Notes: generated by a model not told the origin, from the sequence alone. A stretch of DNA of 24,512 nucleotides from a virus (IMGVR_UViG_3300020457_000091:1-24512); one strand, 5' to 3'. Shown: positions 1 to 10,739, counted from the first letter of the stretch. Numbers and translations are program-made.

Positions 1-7
1 TCCGATC

Positions 8-3000
8 TCATTTATACATATGGACTTTACCTTCATCGCTATTTGCTCCAGGTGATCCAATAAAAAGATATTTTTCAGCAGTTCTTATCGAACTATTTTC
101 TCCAGGTTCTGCTATTGCATGACTCCAGCCAAAATTTAAATTTGCTAAAGTTGTTGAGTCCTGTTGATAGTGGGGATAAATTGTACCACCTAATTCATAT
201 TCAATTTTTGAAGTATTCCACTTGTACCATTTTACAAGTCCCATATTATCATAATGTGTGCTTCCGTCTATACTTTTATTATTGAATGGTGCTCCTGCTA
301 CCAAATAGTTTTCATCTGAACTAATTGAAAGCGAATATCCTAATTTACTTGTACTATCATTATTTTCTGTCATTGTTTTAGTGTCTAGTACAGCAAAAGG
401 TTCTCCTGGTTTTGCTTCTTTTCTAAAGAAGAAATTTAAAATACCCTGTGTATCTGATGGTGATGAAGAAATCATTGTTCTTCCGTCATTCCTTGCTACT
501 ACCTGCCATCCAAAATCTTGATTATTTTTTCTTGTAGGAGATAAAACTTGATTGTACCTTAACCATTCTTGTCTTTCATATACTTTCCAATAGTTACTTT
601 CGTTGTCTATGAAAACTTTATCGCCTGCTCTATTGTTTGTTTCATCTTTTACTTTATAATCATCAAAAGAGATTTTATCATTTATATCATCTATTGTTGG
701 ATATCTTACACTTACAAATTTACTGACGTCTCCAAATGTAGTAACTGTTGATTGATCTGTTACAGTTGATAGTGCAGATAAATTTTCTGTAAAATCTACA
801 CAAACTTTGTTAGGCAATACTTTTTTAATTTCAAAAACCTTGTTAAGAACAGCATTTTGTGATCCAGATATAACCATGTAATCTCCAACTTCAAAATTAT
901 GTCCTGTGTTAAATGACATTTCTAACTGCGTATCTTCGTTAATGCTCTGTAATTTTACTAACCTTATAGGCGTTCTTGAAACTCTCAAAACGTTCCAGTC
1001 ACCTTTTTTATCATTTGCTATCCAAACTAAATCTTGATTTGATAAACTTGTAACATCTAGGTTCAAGAGATCCGCTATTTTAAATGCTGTGTGTTGTACG
1101 TCATCAAATCTCGGATATCCAGCATTTTTGTAATACTGCACTGATTCTCTGTCTGTATCTGCTTTAGTATAATCATACAGAGAAAAACTTTTTGATGCAT
1201 CATACTCTAATGGTTTGTCGTACATATCAACAGAAGTAATTGTTGCTGATCTGTTATAGTTAATTGGATCATTTGTTGTGCTTAACAATTCAACACTCTG
1301 AGGATTATGTAAAAATGTAGAATCATTCATTTTAAATTGTAATGATTTTTTAGCATCAACATTTCCAAACTCACCTGTTCTAATCATCCATTCTGGATAT
1401 ACATCTAGTGTGATATCCTCATCTAAAAATTTTGCTCTTGCTAATTTATTAATTGCGTTTTGTGTTCCTTTTTCCCTAATAAATCCTTGATAAAATTTAT
1501 ATTGTGAAATGTCATTTACAAATAAATTATTCAGATAATCTCTAGACTGGTACCCAATTAAATGCTGTGCCAAACCTTGCTGTACAGCATCAAAGTTATC
1601 AGTTTCGAGATCATAAAAATCATTAAATTGTGCAATTTTATAATCGAAGTTTGGAATTAGTTCAGAGGTTGGTCTTGCAATTCCTGTATATTTAGATGGG
1701 TCAAATTCTATACCTGAATTATGATTTACTTTTGCCATATAGAATCTAGACTGATATTCTAGTGTGTCACCAATTTTGTAATCAGTGTTTGAATTCCATA
1801 ACTTTGTCTCGGCTTTATCGTACATGAAACCAGGTGAGTGAAATCCTCCGTTCCAATCAGCAGTTTTCCACCCTACTAATTTTAGTCTTGATTGCCTGAA
1901 TCCAGTTTCTGGATCAAAAATAATATCGCTGAACACTGTCTTATTATCAAATATTAACATATGTTCTTTTTCGACAGAATGTAATTCTAAGCCATATATT
2001 CCAATGTTGTCATTTTTTGATATTATATTAAAAGTATTTCCTTCTCTTTTGACAGATATATCTCTCTCAGATATCGATCTTCCGCCTGCATCTAATACTG
2101 TATAATTGTTATAAACATTTTTAAGTTTTCCTATAACTGAATTTTTAGTTTCTAAATTAAATCCACTTGCTCCTGGAGATACTGTAATAGCAGATCCGGC
2201 CGCCCAACCTTGTGTTGTCCAATATAAAAATTCGTCTATTGCATTGTCCCAATTTAAAGTTTTTCCTATTTCTTTTGAATATCTATCAAACTTAAATCCT
2301 TCAGATTCCAGCCATTTGCCATAACCTTGTAAAAAGTCAACAACGTCTTGTCGTGTTTCAAATAGTGTGCCATATACTACTGTGTCTACTACATCTAAAT
2401 AATCTTTGTAAACTTTTGCTCTTACAGATCCTTGAACTTTTACAGCATTATTGCTGTTTCTTTTTGGAATGAACATTTTGAAAATTGGATTAGTAATATC
2501 GTATCCAGTAACTCGGTATCCTGGTGCTATAGATGACCCATCATCTGATATTGTAGAATTCTTTTCAATTAATACTCCACTGTAATAAAACTTTTTAATA
2601 GGATTACTTGTTCTAAAATATATTTTATAGTTTTCTGTAGGTAAAAATTGAGATCCAGAAGTCGATCCTGGTGAAATAGAATCTGTCAAAATTTTCAAAT
2701 TGGCTTTATCTGTAAAACCACCTAACTTGTATGCAAGTTGAACATTTAGATTTTTCATTTTATCATAATAAAAAATAGCGGGATCTAAATTTTGCGATAT
2801 CAGATAGTTTACAGCATAAGGCTGATATCCTGCTGTTTGAAATCTTGTTACTATTCCTGTTTCACTATTTGTAGATGTTTCCAAATGATATTTTACACTT
2901 GCTGATTTTTGTCTTAATCCTGTTTCAGTGACAACATAATTTCCTACAACATTTTTTGATAATCTGCTAGGATCTAAATAAGTGCCAAAAAATTTGCAAG

Positions 3001-6000
3001 GCTGTAATACTGCGAGTGCTTTAGTTACTGCAAAAGCAAAACTTGAACTTCTTCTCCATGCTGTTTCTGCCGGTCCGTGATCACCAAACTTGAATGGTTG
3101 TTTTAAATTTGCTCTTTGGAAAGATCCAACAATAGTTGCAGGATTTGCCATCGATCCTGCAGAGTTTACTGGAATTTTATTTGACAAGCCAGGCCTTGCA
3201 TATCTAGAATTGATAAGTCCTGTACTTGCATCATACCCTCTCTCAATATCACTCCACAATACTTCATTACCTGATGTGTATGGACCTGGTCCGTATTTTG
3301 ATTCCCACTTACTTGGTTTTTCTGAATGTCCTAGCATCTCCCATGGATGAGTGTGTGGTCTATCTGTATCAAAGTAATAATTAAAAATACCTCTCCAGTA
3401 ACCAGCCTCTTGATCTACTCCATTTATATCTTTACTTGCAGAATAGTTGAAAGTGAAAATGTCTGCTGGCGTGTGTCCACTGTTTGTTCTGAAATCAACA
3501 TTGTTTCTTCCTGCCCACACATAAAAATCTTCACTCATTACGCCATTAACTTCATTTCTAGTAAACAGATTTTTACTAAATGCTCCTGGCAGTACAGTAT
3601 GAATATTAAGTAAATCGTTGTTATATGTTGATTTAATATTATTGTAAATTCTTTTTTCTAACTCTAATAATAGATCGTCTCTGAAATCACCGTATGCAAT
3701 GGTACGAGATCCATCATGTCCTACTATAACATTTTGCGTAGTTCTATAAGTGTTATCTGATTCCAGCGCCGGTGTAAATTTTGGATACATTCCAAGTTTT
3801 GTAGGAGTTGGTGGAATATAACTTCCTTCTGTATTAGAATAATCTTTTATTTTAATAATATCTCCTGTAGCAAGTGTTGAAATAAAATTGACACTATCGA
3901 CTGTTGTGCTGAAAGTATAATCTGTACCGTGTAATAGTTGTACATCATTTTTGTAGACGTAAACTGCCCTGTTACTTAATGTAGTCAAATCAAATATACT
4001 GTCAATAGAATACTCTGTTGACGATGGATCCTGAACTGTATATGTTCTTTCAGACACTTTTGTTCCAAAACCTAACATATCTTCATAATAGAAAGGTGAT
4101 GCAGAATTTTTCCTAAATGTCATTTCTTTAAGGATCTCGTCTACTCTATCTGCTACATTACCATCATATGCTGTTCCGGTTGCTTGAGTGATAAAGTTTT
4201 CCTTAAATTTTTGATATTCTAAATTTGCGTAATCTAATGCTGTACAAAAATTTGCTTCTTTATCTATCAAATTAAACATAGCGGAAGTAATTGATCCAGT
4301 ATGGTTCTGGTAGGCGCCGCCTGTTAAAAATGACTCTGGTTTGTCTCTCAAATTAGTTGGGCCAGGAATCGTACCAGTGATATCAGTTGATCTGTTACTA
4401 ACGTTTGTAATATGATTCGAAATTTGTCCAAGAGTAAAAGTATCTAATGATCCGTTTAATGGATTGTTAGATAAAATATCTGGTATTTCATATACTCCAA
4501 TTTCTTTTATTTTTGGAGATGCAGACCAACAAGTAAGTGCAACAATATCATTTACTGTTAAATCTTCTTTAAATTTTACATATCTATTTGATGTACCATC
4601 AACAAGAGTGTAATCTGTATCAATTTTTTTAGTTGATCCGTTTACTTTTACTGATACTTCTAAATCAGTTAATGCGGCAGAATCTTTGTAAACATCTATT
4701 GGAAATAATTTTTTTTCAGTTGCCGATACAAAATGAGTTCTTCTAACTCTTTGTTTAGATTCTGTTAATCGTTCTTTCCAATTTGTTCTATTATTGTAAG
4801 TTGTTAATCCTGTAATTTCGTGTGTAAATCCAGTTGAATTTGACTGAGTAATAAAATCATCACCTGACTTATATCTAAAGGTTCCTGAGTTTACATCTGA
4901 CTCGAATACCAAGTCACCTACATTATTAATTGTATTGTATTTTACTTTAAGACCTAAAACAGTATCAGTAGTTGCACCCTCTGATACCTTGTATGAAAAT
5001 AATTCAGATCCTGTAAAATTTGTAGATGAATATTCCGAGTCGTCGCTAAAACTTTTTCCATTTCTATCAAACACATCAAATAACGGTTGTTGATTAAGTT
5101 TTGTTTTCTTTTGACCTTCGATCCATTTACTTTCGTTTCTGTCTGGTCCAGCAGTTGTTGAATAGTGCAAAGTTTTTCCTTGGTTCTTTTTACCAAATTC
5201 TACAAATACTTGCTCTCCGTCTACTGGATAAGTGTCATCTATTTCTGCAAGTTGTAAAGCAATTACAGTCGAACCTTGAACTTTTACAAACTGTACTTCG
5301 TATATTTTGTTTCTAACAAGTTTATCTGTGTCAGCAGTAAACAGTACTCTCATACCGTTTGTTACTTCTACACCGTCAACGTAGTAACCTGTTTGATTAA
5401 CCATTGATGAAAATACATCTGTTGTAACATCGTCAACTAATGCAACTGATTTTTTTGCAAAAGATCCGTAATTGAATAATTGGAGATTAGCATCAAATTC
5501 AATGATTGGTCTTTTTGCTCTGTCGTCCTCTGCTAAAGAAAGTTCAGATCCGTTTGCTGTTGCTGTTGCTTCAATAACAGATTTATGAAACCATCTATTG
5601 TATCTAGACCATGCATTTTGATCAATAGAATCTCTCTTAATTGTAATGTAATCGTGCTTGTCTGGTCTGTAAAATGATTTTGCGTATGGTCTTGAATCAT
5701 ATCCTACTGAGTCGTATAAAATAGTTGTTTCAGTAGCATAAGTTTCTGGTGTGATCAAATTATCTACATCTGTCAAAGTAATCTTACTACCTACACCTTC
5801 TACATAGAAAGATTTGTCTGCATAATTTTTTGTGTCTATAACATTGGAACCAAATCTAATTTTCATTCCATTTGATAAAGCAGTACCAGTAGTCATTGTG
5901 TAATTAATTGCACCTACAATGTCTTCTGCAACATTAATTTTTGTTGTGCTTTTTGCAGTTTGAATTTTGATTACTCCGTGCATCGCACCGTGAACTCCAC

Positions 6001-6823
6001 ACTGATAAAATAATGAATCAGGTGCATCTGTTGGCACTGTGAATGTTACTGTACCTTTGTCTGCTCCTCCATTTACAACTCCTTTTGTATAAAGAATAGA
6101 TGTACTTCCATCAGACGCTAATCCAGACGATACTGGCTCTGTCATAATCCAGAATGGATGTCCTACTGCGTCAACTTTGAATTTATACGTGTTTCCTCTG
6201 TATAAAGTAATTGCAGGATTATCTTTTGCTTCTTGCGTTGTAAATCTGTATACACCCACATATGGTACTGACACACCAATCTCTGTTGTTGTGCCTGTTG
6301 CAATCTTATCAACTAATATTGCTGTAGGACCATTTGGCATCCAGTAGTATTCTCTGAAATTCACGAGTTTATCAAGATCTACATAGGGATTCCACGAATA
6401 AGTTCTCTCTTTGGTCAGTCTATCATGATTGTCGACAGGGGCATTTAGATATCCTAACTGATTTATAAAATCGTCATAAGTTGAAGTAAATTTTACTTTG
6501 TCTTCTGGTGTTATAGATGATGTGTCAATATCTGCAATAGTGACTGTTGGCTCTAACTGATACTGCGATCTGCTTTGAGTTGTAGCACCTAAATAGTTGT
6601 CTGATATTGATCTTGTATATGCATCTAATCTTCCAATATATCCATCTAATCTCTCTAATCTCCCTTTTTGTATTGCAGGATCTAATGTGCTACTTAAAAA
6701 CTTTTCGTTTGCATCTGTCCTATAGTAATGTGGTAGATGAGCAATCGTTCTTCTGTATTCACGCCCGTTCTTGTCTGTGATTACTTCGTATCTTTTTGTG
6801 CTGTCAATTGAATTGTCTGCCAT
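8..6823 (-). CDS. Giant baseplate/tail structural protein (2271 aa) with cupredoxin-like domain and C-terminal FG-GAP-like repeats
   Basis: This very large virion protein lies 2 bp downstream of gp6, where T4 has the wedge protein gp7; a baseplate-wedge or tail-periphery role is inferred from that position. The N-terminus (residues 1-170) is polar and helical with a NEKFLSSTLDPA stretch. Residues about 190-290 form a cupredoxin-like module with all four type-1 copper ligand candidates: H222 in GHPFWI, then C275, H278 and M281 in CGVHGAMHG. The middle is long, mostly beta and aromatic-rich. The last ~110 residues contain FG-GAP-like repeats (YLVAGAPFNN, YLFIGSPGANSDEGKVHMYK). Similar giant proteins next to gp6 in marine T4-like phages have been annotated VrlC-like; that is recollection, not a search. 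The ATG at 6823 has a GGA 9 nt upstream. The TGA stop at 8-10 interrupts the last repeat, so the real C-terminus may lie outside the window. Confidence 0.85.
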   Translation of the reverse strand: MADNSIDSTKRYEVITDKNGREYRRTIAHLPHYYRTDANEKFLSSTLDPAIQKGRLERLDGYIGRLDAYTRSISDNYLGATTQSRSQYQLEPTVTIADIDTSSITPEDKVKFTSTYDDFINQLGYLNAPVDNHDRLTKERTYSWNPYVDLDKLVNFREYYWMPNGPTAILVDKIATGTTTEIGVSVPYVGVYRFTTQEAKDNPAITLYRGNTYKFKVDAVGHPFWIMTEPVSSGLASDGSTSILYTKGVVNGGADKGTVTFTVPTDAPDSLFYQCGVHGAMHGVIKIQTAKSTTKINVAEDIVGAINYTMTTGTALSNGMKIRFGSNVIDTKNYADKSFYVEGVGSKITLTDVDNLITPETYATETTILYDSVGYDSRPYAKSFYRPDKHDYITIKRDSIDQNAWSRYNRWFHKSVIEATATANGSELSLAEDDRAKRPIIEFDANLQLFNYGSFAKKSVALVDDVTTDVFSSMVNQTGYYVDGVEVTNGMRVLFTADTDKLVRNKIYEVQFVKVQGSTVIALQLAEIDDTYPVDGEQVFVEFGKKNQGKTLHYSTTAGPDRNESKWIEGQKKTKLNQQPLFDVFDRNGKSFSDDSEYSSTNFTGSELFSYKVSEGATTDTVLGLKVKYNTINNVGDLVFESDVNSGTFRYKSGDDFITQSNSTGFTHEITGLTTYNNRTNWKERLTESKQRVRRTHFVSATEKKLFPIDVYKDSAALTDLEVSVKVNGSTKKIDTDYTLVDGTSNRYVKFKEDLTVNDIVALTCWSASPKIKEIGVYEIPDILSNNPLNGSLDTFTLGQISNHITNVSNRSTDITGTIPGPTNLRDKPESFLTGGAYQNHTGSITSAMFNLIDKEANFCTALDYANLEYQKFKENFITQATGTAYDGNVADRVDEILKEMTFRKNSASPFYYEDMLGFGTKVSERTYTVQDPSSTEYSIDSIFDLTTLSNRAVYVYKNDVQLLHGTDYTFSTTVDSVNFISTLATGDIIKIKDYSNTEGSYIPPTPTKLGMYPKFTPALESDNTYRTTQNVIVGHDGSRTIAYGDFRDDLLLELEKRIYNNIKSTYNNDLLNIHTVLPGAFSKNLFTRNEVNGVMSEDFYVWAGRNNVDFRTNSGHTPADIFTFNYSASKDINGVDQEAGYWRGIFNYYFDTDRPHTHPWEMLGHSEKPSKWESKYGPGPYTSGNEVLWSDIERGYDASTGLINSRYARPGLSNKIPVNSAGSMANPATIVGSFQRANLKQPFKFGDHGPAETAWRRSSSFAFAVTKALAVLQPCKFFGTYLDPSRLSKNVVGNYVVTETGLRQKSASVKYHLETSTNSETGIVTRFQTAGYQPYAVNYLISQNLDPAIFYYDKMKNLNVQLAYKLGGFTDKANLKILTDSISPGSTSGSQFLPTENYKIYFRTSNPIKKFYYSGVLIEKNSTISDDGSSIAPGYRVTGYDITNPIFKMFIPKRNSNNAVKVQGSVRAKVYKDYLDVVDTVVYGTLFETRQDVVDFLQGYGKWLESEGFKFDRYSKEIGKTLNWDNAIDEFLYWTTQGWAAGSAITVSPGASGFNLETKNSVIGKLKNVYNNYTVLDAGGRSISERDISVKREGNTFNIISKNDNIGIYGLELHSVEKEHMLIFDNKTVFSDIIFDPETGFRQSRLKLVGWKTADWNGGFHSPGFMYDKAETKLWNSNTDYKIGDTLEYQSRFYMAKVNHNSGIEFDPSKYTGIARPTSELIPNFDYKIAQFNDFYDLETDNFDAVQQGLAQHLIGYQSRDYLNNLFVNDISQYKFYQGFIREKGTQNAINKLARAKFLDEDITLDVYPEWMIRTGEFGNVDAKKSLQFKMNDSTFLHNPQSVELLSTTNDPINYNRSATITSVDMYDKPLEYDASKSFSLYDYTKADTDRESVQYYKNAGYPRFDDVQHTAFKIADLLNLDVTSLSNQDLVWIANDKKGDWNVLRVSRTPIRLVKLQSINEDTQLEMSFNTGHNFEVGDYMVISGSQNAVLNKVFEIKKVLPNKVCVDFTENLSALSTVTDQSTVTTFGDVSKFVSVRYPTIDDINDKISFDDYKVKDETNNRAGDKVFIDNESNYWKVYERQEWLRYNQVLSPTRKNNQDFGWQVVARNDGRTMISSSPSDTQGILNFFFRKEAKPGEPFAVLDTKTMTENNDSTSKLGYSLSISSDENYLVAGAPFNNKSIDGSTHYDNMGLVKWYKWNTSKIEYELGGTIYPHYQQDSTTLANLNFGWSHAIAEPGENSSIRTAEKYLFIGSPGANSDEGKVHMYK

Positions 6824-6825
6824 CT

Positions 6826-9800
6826 TTAGTATCCAGTACCACTAACTGTTCCTGTTGTAGTGGATCCTGATACTGCTGATGTTGACCTTGCTGTTTTTGT
6901 CGTTGTGGTTGTTGACGTTACAACTGTACCTGATGCTTGAAGTTGATTTGCTCCAATGGCATCAATAATTGCTACATCATCAACGGTGGCCCCACTAATG
7001 AAAATTTCGTTTGATGTTCCAGATATTTGAAATAATGATCCAAACACTTGTCCTGTTTGATTTGGTACTATAACAACTGTTAATAAATGCGGTGCTAACC
7101 TATTATGTATATGTGCCGCTAATTCTGTAAAGTAAAATGAATCTCCAAAATCAAAATTGTTTAGTGCAAAAAATTGATCTATTGTGTCGACTACCATTGT
7201 TTTTATCACTGCATTCGAAATATTCGAATCTGGATTTTTTACAACTTTAAATGTTGCTTGATATTCTTCCTCGGATTTTGTTCCAAATAAAATTTTGTAT
7301 GATACTGGATGATATATGATCTGGTCTGATAACCCTTTGACTGGATTTAATTTGTTCGAGTAACTGATTCTTAAAGCATCTGAAGTACTTGGTTTAGGTT
7401 TTTCTCCTCCAGTTTTTAACCATTTTCTAAATAATGTGTCATATGATCTTTCTAATAGATATATGTCAACTATATTAGATACTGATGGATCTATCCTTGT
7501 GTTATTTCCTGCAAAATGTTTGTATTGGAAATCTATAGACGATCTTCCTTTTCTCGCATAGTAATCTGTAGTTGGCACTAATGAATTTGTTGCACTGCTA
7601 TATTTTTTAATGACATCTTCTGCAGAATCATAAAAATAAAACAGTTGTCCGTCTGTGTATGAGCCAGGCAAAACAATACTAGATTCTTGTTGCGTTACAA
7701 TAAAATTACTTGCATCATATGGTCTGAATCTTTCAATACTATTATCTGCTGAAATAAACTTCTCATAAAATACAAATTTAGTTGATTCACTTAATGTAGG
7801 CTCTACTAGTATTTCGAATAGTTCTGGATTATCGACTACGCCATCATCGTCTGAATCAAAAAATCCTACTTTGACTTTCCTATTATCTTGATATCCATCT
7901 TGCTCAGTAATTGTATCAACAACTTGCCAAACGTTTGGATAACCCACTGCATTACCAGTACTTACAAGTGTGTTATTTTTCAATAATTTTATTGTATCTT
8001 TTTTAGTCTGCCCTGTTGTGTAATCATAAATGTTTTCTTGAGGATCAAAATAGAACTTGTTTTGTCCAGCAGATTCAAAGATATAATCCAATTTTCTGTA
8101 TGTGACTGTGTATGTAGAACCGTCGTTTTCAAAATTAAACCACCAACTCTGATCAAGATTAGTACCTGTTGTGTCTCCTGCTAATCCTAAACTAAATGTA
8201 TTGTTTGCACTTATATTTGTTGTTGTTATAACTTTCCATGTTCCTGTTGTTTCGTCATATCTAAGTGCAAAGTTTTCATATGCAGTAATTCTATTTTGTA
8301 GGTCTGCTTTTAATGTTGCACCTAACGATGTTGCTAATTGTGGAATGACTGCTTTAACAACTGCGTTGTCTGGTATCACATCTGCTAAGGTAATTGGACC
8401 CACACCAGATTCTAAATTTCCAACTCCGCCGTTTGCTCCGTCTCCTACCACAGATGCCACTTTTGCCCATTGTCTATCCTGTGCTTCATCTGTTGATGCA
8501 TCTACAAGTTTTCCGTTTTTGAATTTTCTTGTATCAGGTGATGTAAATTTAATTAATGCACCAGGTTTGACAAATTTTAAGTTTGATGTTGAAAATTCGC
8601 CAACAACAAGTGGACCACTTGAAAAAATATATCCTGTATTCGTATTTGTGCTTGTGGTTGTACTATTCCAAGATGTTGATAGTAATGAAAGATCTTTTGA
8701 TCCATATTTGTCATAATAAAATTGCCTTGAATATGGCTGTTTTAGTTTTGTTTCAATTTTTGTGTTTAATGTGTTTAAAATATCGTTCTTAGTATTGAAA
8801 GTAAAAGTAAAAGAAGGTAAAGTCTCTTCTCTATATAATATACCATCGTCTGCAATTACATTTACATTAGAATATGATCCTGTAGGATCAACTATTTCTT
8901 TTGCTCTAGATATACCAGATGCTGTTCTGTTGATGGATCTAATTTTTATTATTTCCTGTGATGCTTTCAAAGGTACAATATTATAATCTTCTGCTGTAAT
9001 CATTCTATCTTGAGAATAGTATACCTGTGGTGCTTTTTCTCTTATTGATGCACTGGACTCAGACTGGGCAGAATTGTATAGTGTTTGCTCCAAACTTGCC
9101 CCTATTGTCAAAGTTTGTCCTGCACCATTTTTATCTATGTATCCAATGTTAAATTGAATATTTCTTAAATCAGCAGGCTGAACAGTGTATCTTTCATTAG
9201 CACTTGTTCTATAGTATGCTCTGAATCTTCCCATAGGAATATCTGCAAAGTTTCCGTCACCGAAAACTAAATCAACGGCATCATTTGCTTTTGTGACTGC
9301 ATTGTAAATATTTCTTACACCTGCATCTATTGAATTGTAAATTGCATTGTTACCTGCCAACGTTGGAACCTGTTTCCACAAAGCAGATGGCTGTCCAAAA
9401 TCATCTAGTTGCCATAGCCACATATCTGAATCATTAATATTGTTGGCACTCAAAGGTTGTACTAAATTTGTTACAGAATCGTTAATTGTAAACTCTTCTG
9501 TTTGTAAAGTACCTTCTTTGAACAAAGCAAAAAATCCTGTATTGTTTGATGAATCTCCTGCACCATCACTTCTGTAAACATAAGAAAATGATCCACCAGG
9601 CAAAGGCATTCTTTCATAAATGTAATCCTGTTTTAAAATTGTTGCTGGTACAATTTCAAATTTTCTTGTTATACCACTTACTGGTCTTGAGAACGTGTAC
9701 ATAGGAATATCCGTGTTACTAGACCTAGTTGCGTAAATTTCTGTAGATATATTTCCTACTTTTCCTGATTCTAAAGGCTTACCGAATGTTTGGTTTGACT

Positions 9801-10290
9801 GATTTATTCCATTTAATATATTGACAAAATGTTCTCTGTAATTAGGATTTGCCGCATCATTCCAACGCACAGTCAATCCTGCAAGATTTTGGCCTGCACT
9901 ATCTCTAATATTTTCTGACGTAGAAACTGATGTAAATTTTAGCAAACCAACTGCTGGTTTGTTTCTAGCGGCATTGTAATTAATAAGTCTTGCTAATCGC
10001 AATACTGAATTTCTTCTAGATGCAGTTTCTAAAAAGTTTTCTCTTGCATTCAGGTCTACTCTGAATGATAATGACTGAGCAATATAGGCTATCAAATCCA
10101 GTAAAGCAATATACTCAGAACTCTCAACAAAGTCATTGAAATCATCTGGATAATTCTCCTGTAGATATGCAACCATAGTTCTACGTATGGTTTCAAAATC
10201 ATAGGATTTGAAATCTGCAGTCTGAAAAGCAGTGTAGATTTTTCTCCAATCTTCTGCTACTAATAATCTATTTTGTCTTTTTGTGGCCAT
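6826..10290 (-). CDS. 6: Baseplate wedge protein gp6
   Basis: This 1154-aa protein matches the T4 gp6 family at its N-terminus: residues 13-95 carry EDWRKIYTAFQTADFKSYDF, followed by VAYLQENYPDDFNDFVESSE and YIALLDLIAYIAQSLSFRVD, the typical gp6/gpJ-like start. Gp6 forms the inner ring of the contractile-tail baseplate and joins the wedges around the hub. T4 gp6 is 660 aa, so this version carries roughly 500 extra residues, a size increase seen in the marine relatives. The C-terminus is a low-complexity Thr/Ser/Gly tail (about residues 1122-1154). It is the third gene of the gp5-gp25-gp6 run but has its own late promoter box 17 bp upstream (10306-10314). No strong Shine-Dalgarno precedes the ATG. 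The next gene starts 2 bp after its stop. Confidence 0.95.
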   Translation of the reverse strand: MATKRQNRLLVAEDWRKIYTAFQTADFKSYDFETIRRTMVAYLQENYPDDFNDFVESSEYIALLDLIAYIAQSLSFRVDLNARENFLETASRRNSVLRLARLINYNAARNKPAVGLLKFTSVSTSENIRDSAGQNLAGLTVRWNDAANPNYREHFVNILNGINQSNQTFGKPLESGKVGNISTEIYATRSSNTDIPMYTFSRPVSGITRKFEIVPATILKQDYIYERMPLPGGSFSYVYRSDGAGDSSNNTGFFALFKEGTLQTEEFTINDSVTNLVQPLSANNINDSDMWLWQLDDFGQPSALWKQVPTLAGNNAIYNSIDAGVRNIYNAVTKANDAVDLVFGDGNFADIPMGRFRAYYRTSANERYTVQPADLRNIQFNIGYIDKNGAGQTLTIGASLEQTLYNSAQSESSASIREKAPQVYYSQDRMITAEDYNIVPLKASQEIIKIRSINRTASGISRAKEIVDPTGSYSNVNVIADDGILYREETLPSFTFTFNTKNDILNTLNTKIETKLKQPYSRQFYYDKYGSKDLSLLSTSWNSTTTSTNTNTGYIFSSGPLVVGEFSTSNLKFVKPGALIKFTSPDTRKFKNGKLVDASTDEAQDRQWAKVASVVGDGANGGVGNLESGVGPITLADVIPDNAVVKAVIPQLATSLGATLKADLQNRITAYENFALRYDETTGTWKVITTTNISANNTFSLGLAGDTTGTNLDQSWWFNFENDGSTYTVTYRKLDYIFESAGQNKFYFDPQENIYDYTTGQTKKDTIKLLKNNTLVSTGNAVGYPNVWQVVDTITEQDGYQDNRKVKVGFFDSDDDGVVDNPELFEILVEPTLSESTKFVFYEKFISADNSIERFRPYDASNFIVTQQESSIVLPGSYTDGQLFYFYDSAEDVIKKYSSATNSLVPTTDYYARKGRSSIDFQYKHFAGNNTRIDPSVSNIVDIYLLERSYDTLFRKWLKTGGEKPKPSTSDALRISYSNKLNPVKGLSDQIIYHPVSYKILFGTKSEEEYQATFKVVKNPDSNISNAVIKTMVVDTIDQFFALNNFDFGDSFYFTELAAHIHNRLAPHLLTVVIVPNQTGQVFGSLFQISGTSNEIFISGATVDDVAIIDAIGANQLQASGTVVTSTTTTTKTARSTSAVSGSTTTGTVSGTGY

Positions 10291-10305
10291 AATACTTTAA
10301 TAACG

Positions 10306-10314
10306 ATATTTATA
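10306..10314 (-). promoter_or_regulatory. T4-type late promoter box for gp6
   Basis: The minus strand reads TATAAATAT, containing the exact T4 late-promoter octamer TATAAATA. It lies in the 44-bp gap between gp25 and gp6 and starts 16 bp upstream of the gp6 ATG. The predicted transcript would have a very short leader of about 10 nt. Recognition by the gp55 encoded in this window is inferred. Confidence 0.75.
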
Positions 10315-10334
10315 GTATTAATTATGTGCGTATA

Positions 10335-10739
10335 TTAAGATAGGCGTAAACTGTTTTCTCTGTCAAATTTGAACACTAATTTCTCGGTAATATTATACGG
10401 AACGTAGGTCAAAGAGGCCTGAATTGCTATACCATGCTCATATTCTTCTACTATAATTTCATTTGTTGCTAGACGTGGATCAGCATTAAGTTGCTCAGTC
10501 ACGTCATCAATAATTAATTGTCTTGTTGCTTCTGTTAATGGCTCAAATAATGCATCGTATATAATTGTACCAAATGCAGGGTTTTCTACTCTTTCGCCCT
10601 TTCTCACAGATAATCTGTTCATCAAGTCCTGCTTTATTAATTCAAAATCGTACAATTTAAAATTAGTTCTTTCTGAACGTGAACTAAATCCTCTGAATGC
10701 GTTTCCTCTGTTTATCATGTTGTTTTTTTCATCAGCCAT
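10335..10739 (-). CDS. 25: Baseplate wedge protein gp25 (gp25/TssE lysozyme-like fold)
   Basis: The 134-aa length matches T4 gp25 (132 aa). The protein has the family's order of features: an N-terminal arm (FRGFSSRSERTNFKLYD), a helix with LIKQDLMNRLSVRKGER, the conserved turn GERVENPAFGTIIYD, then FEPLTEATRQLIIDDV and a beta C-terminus. Gp25 and its type VI secretion homologue TssE sit at the baseplate-sheath interface, where gp25 helps start sheath polymerisation. The ATG at 10739 has AAGGA about 9 nt upstream. The gene follows gp5 after 14 bp and precedes gp6 by 44 bp. Nothing looks broken. Confidence 0.95.
   Translation of the reverse strand: MADEKNNMINRGNAFRGFSSRSERTNFKLYDFELIKQDLMNRLSVRKGERVENPAFGTIIYDALFEPLTEATRQLIIDDVTEQLNADPRLATNEIIVEEYEHGIAIQASLTYVPYNITEKLVFKFDRENSLRLS

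Noticed and set aside
8171-8716. Long plus-strand open frame (181 codons) antisense to gp6.
   Set aside because: It lies entirely within clearly coding gp6, has low-quality composition and no signals; shadow ORF.
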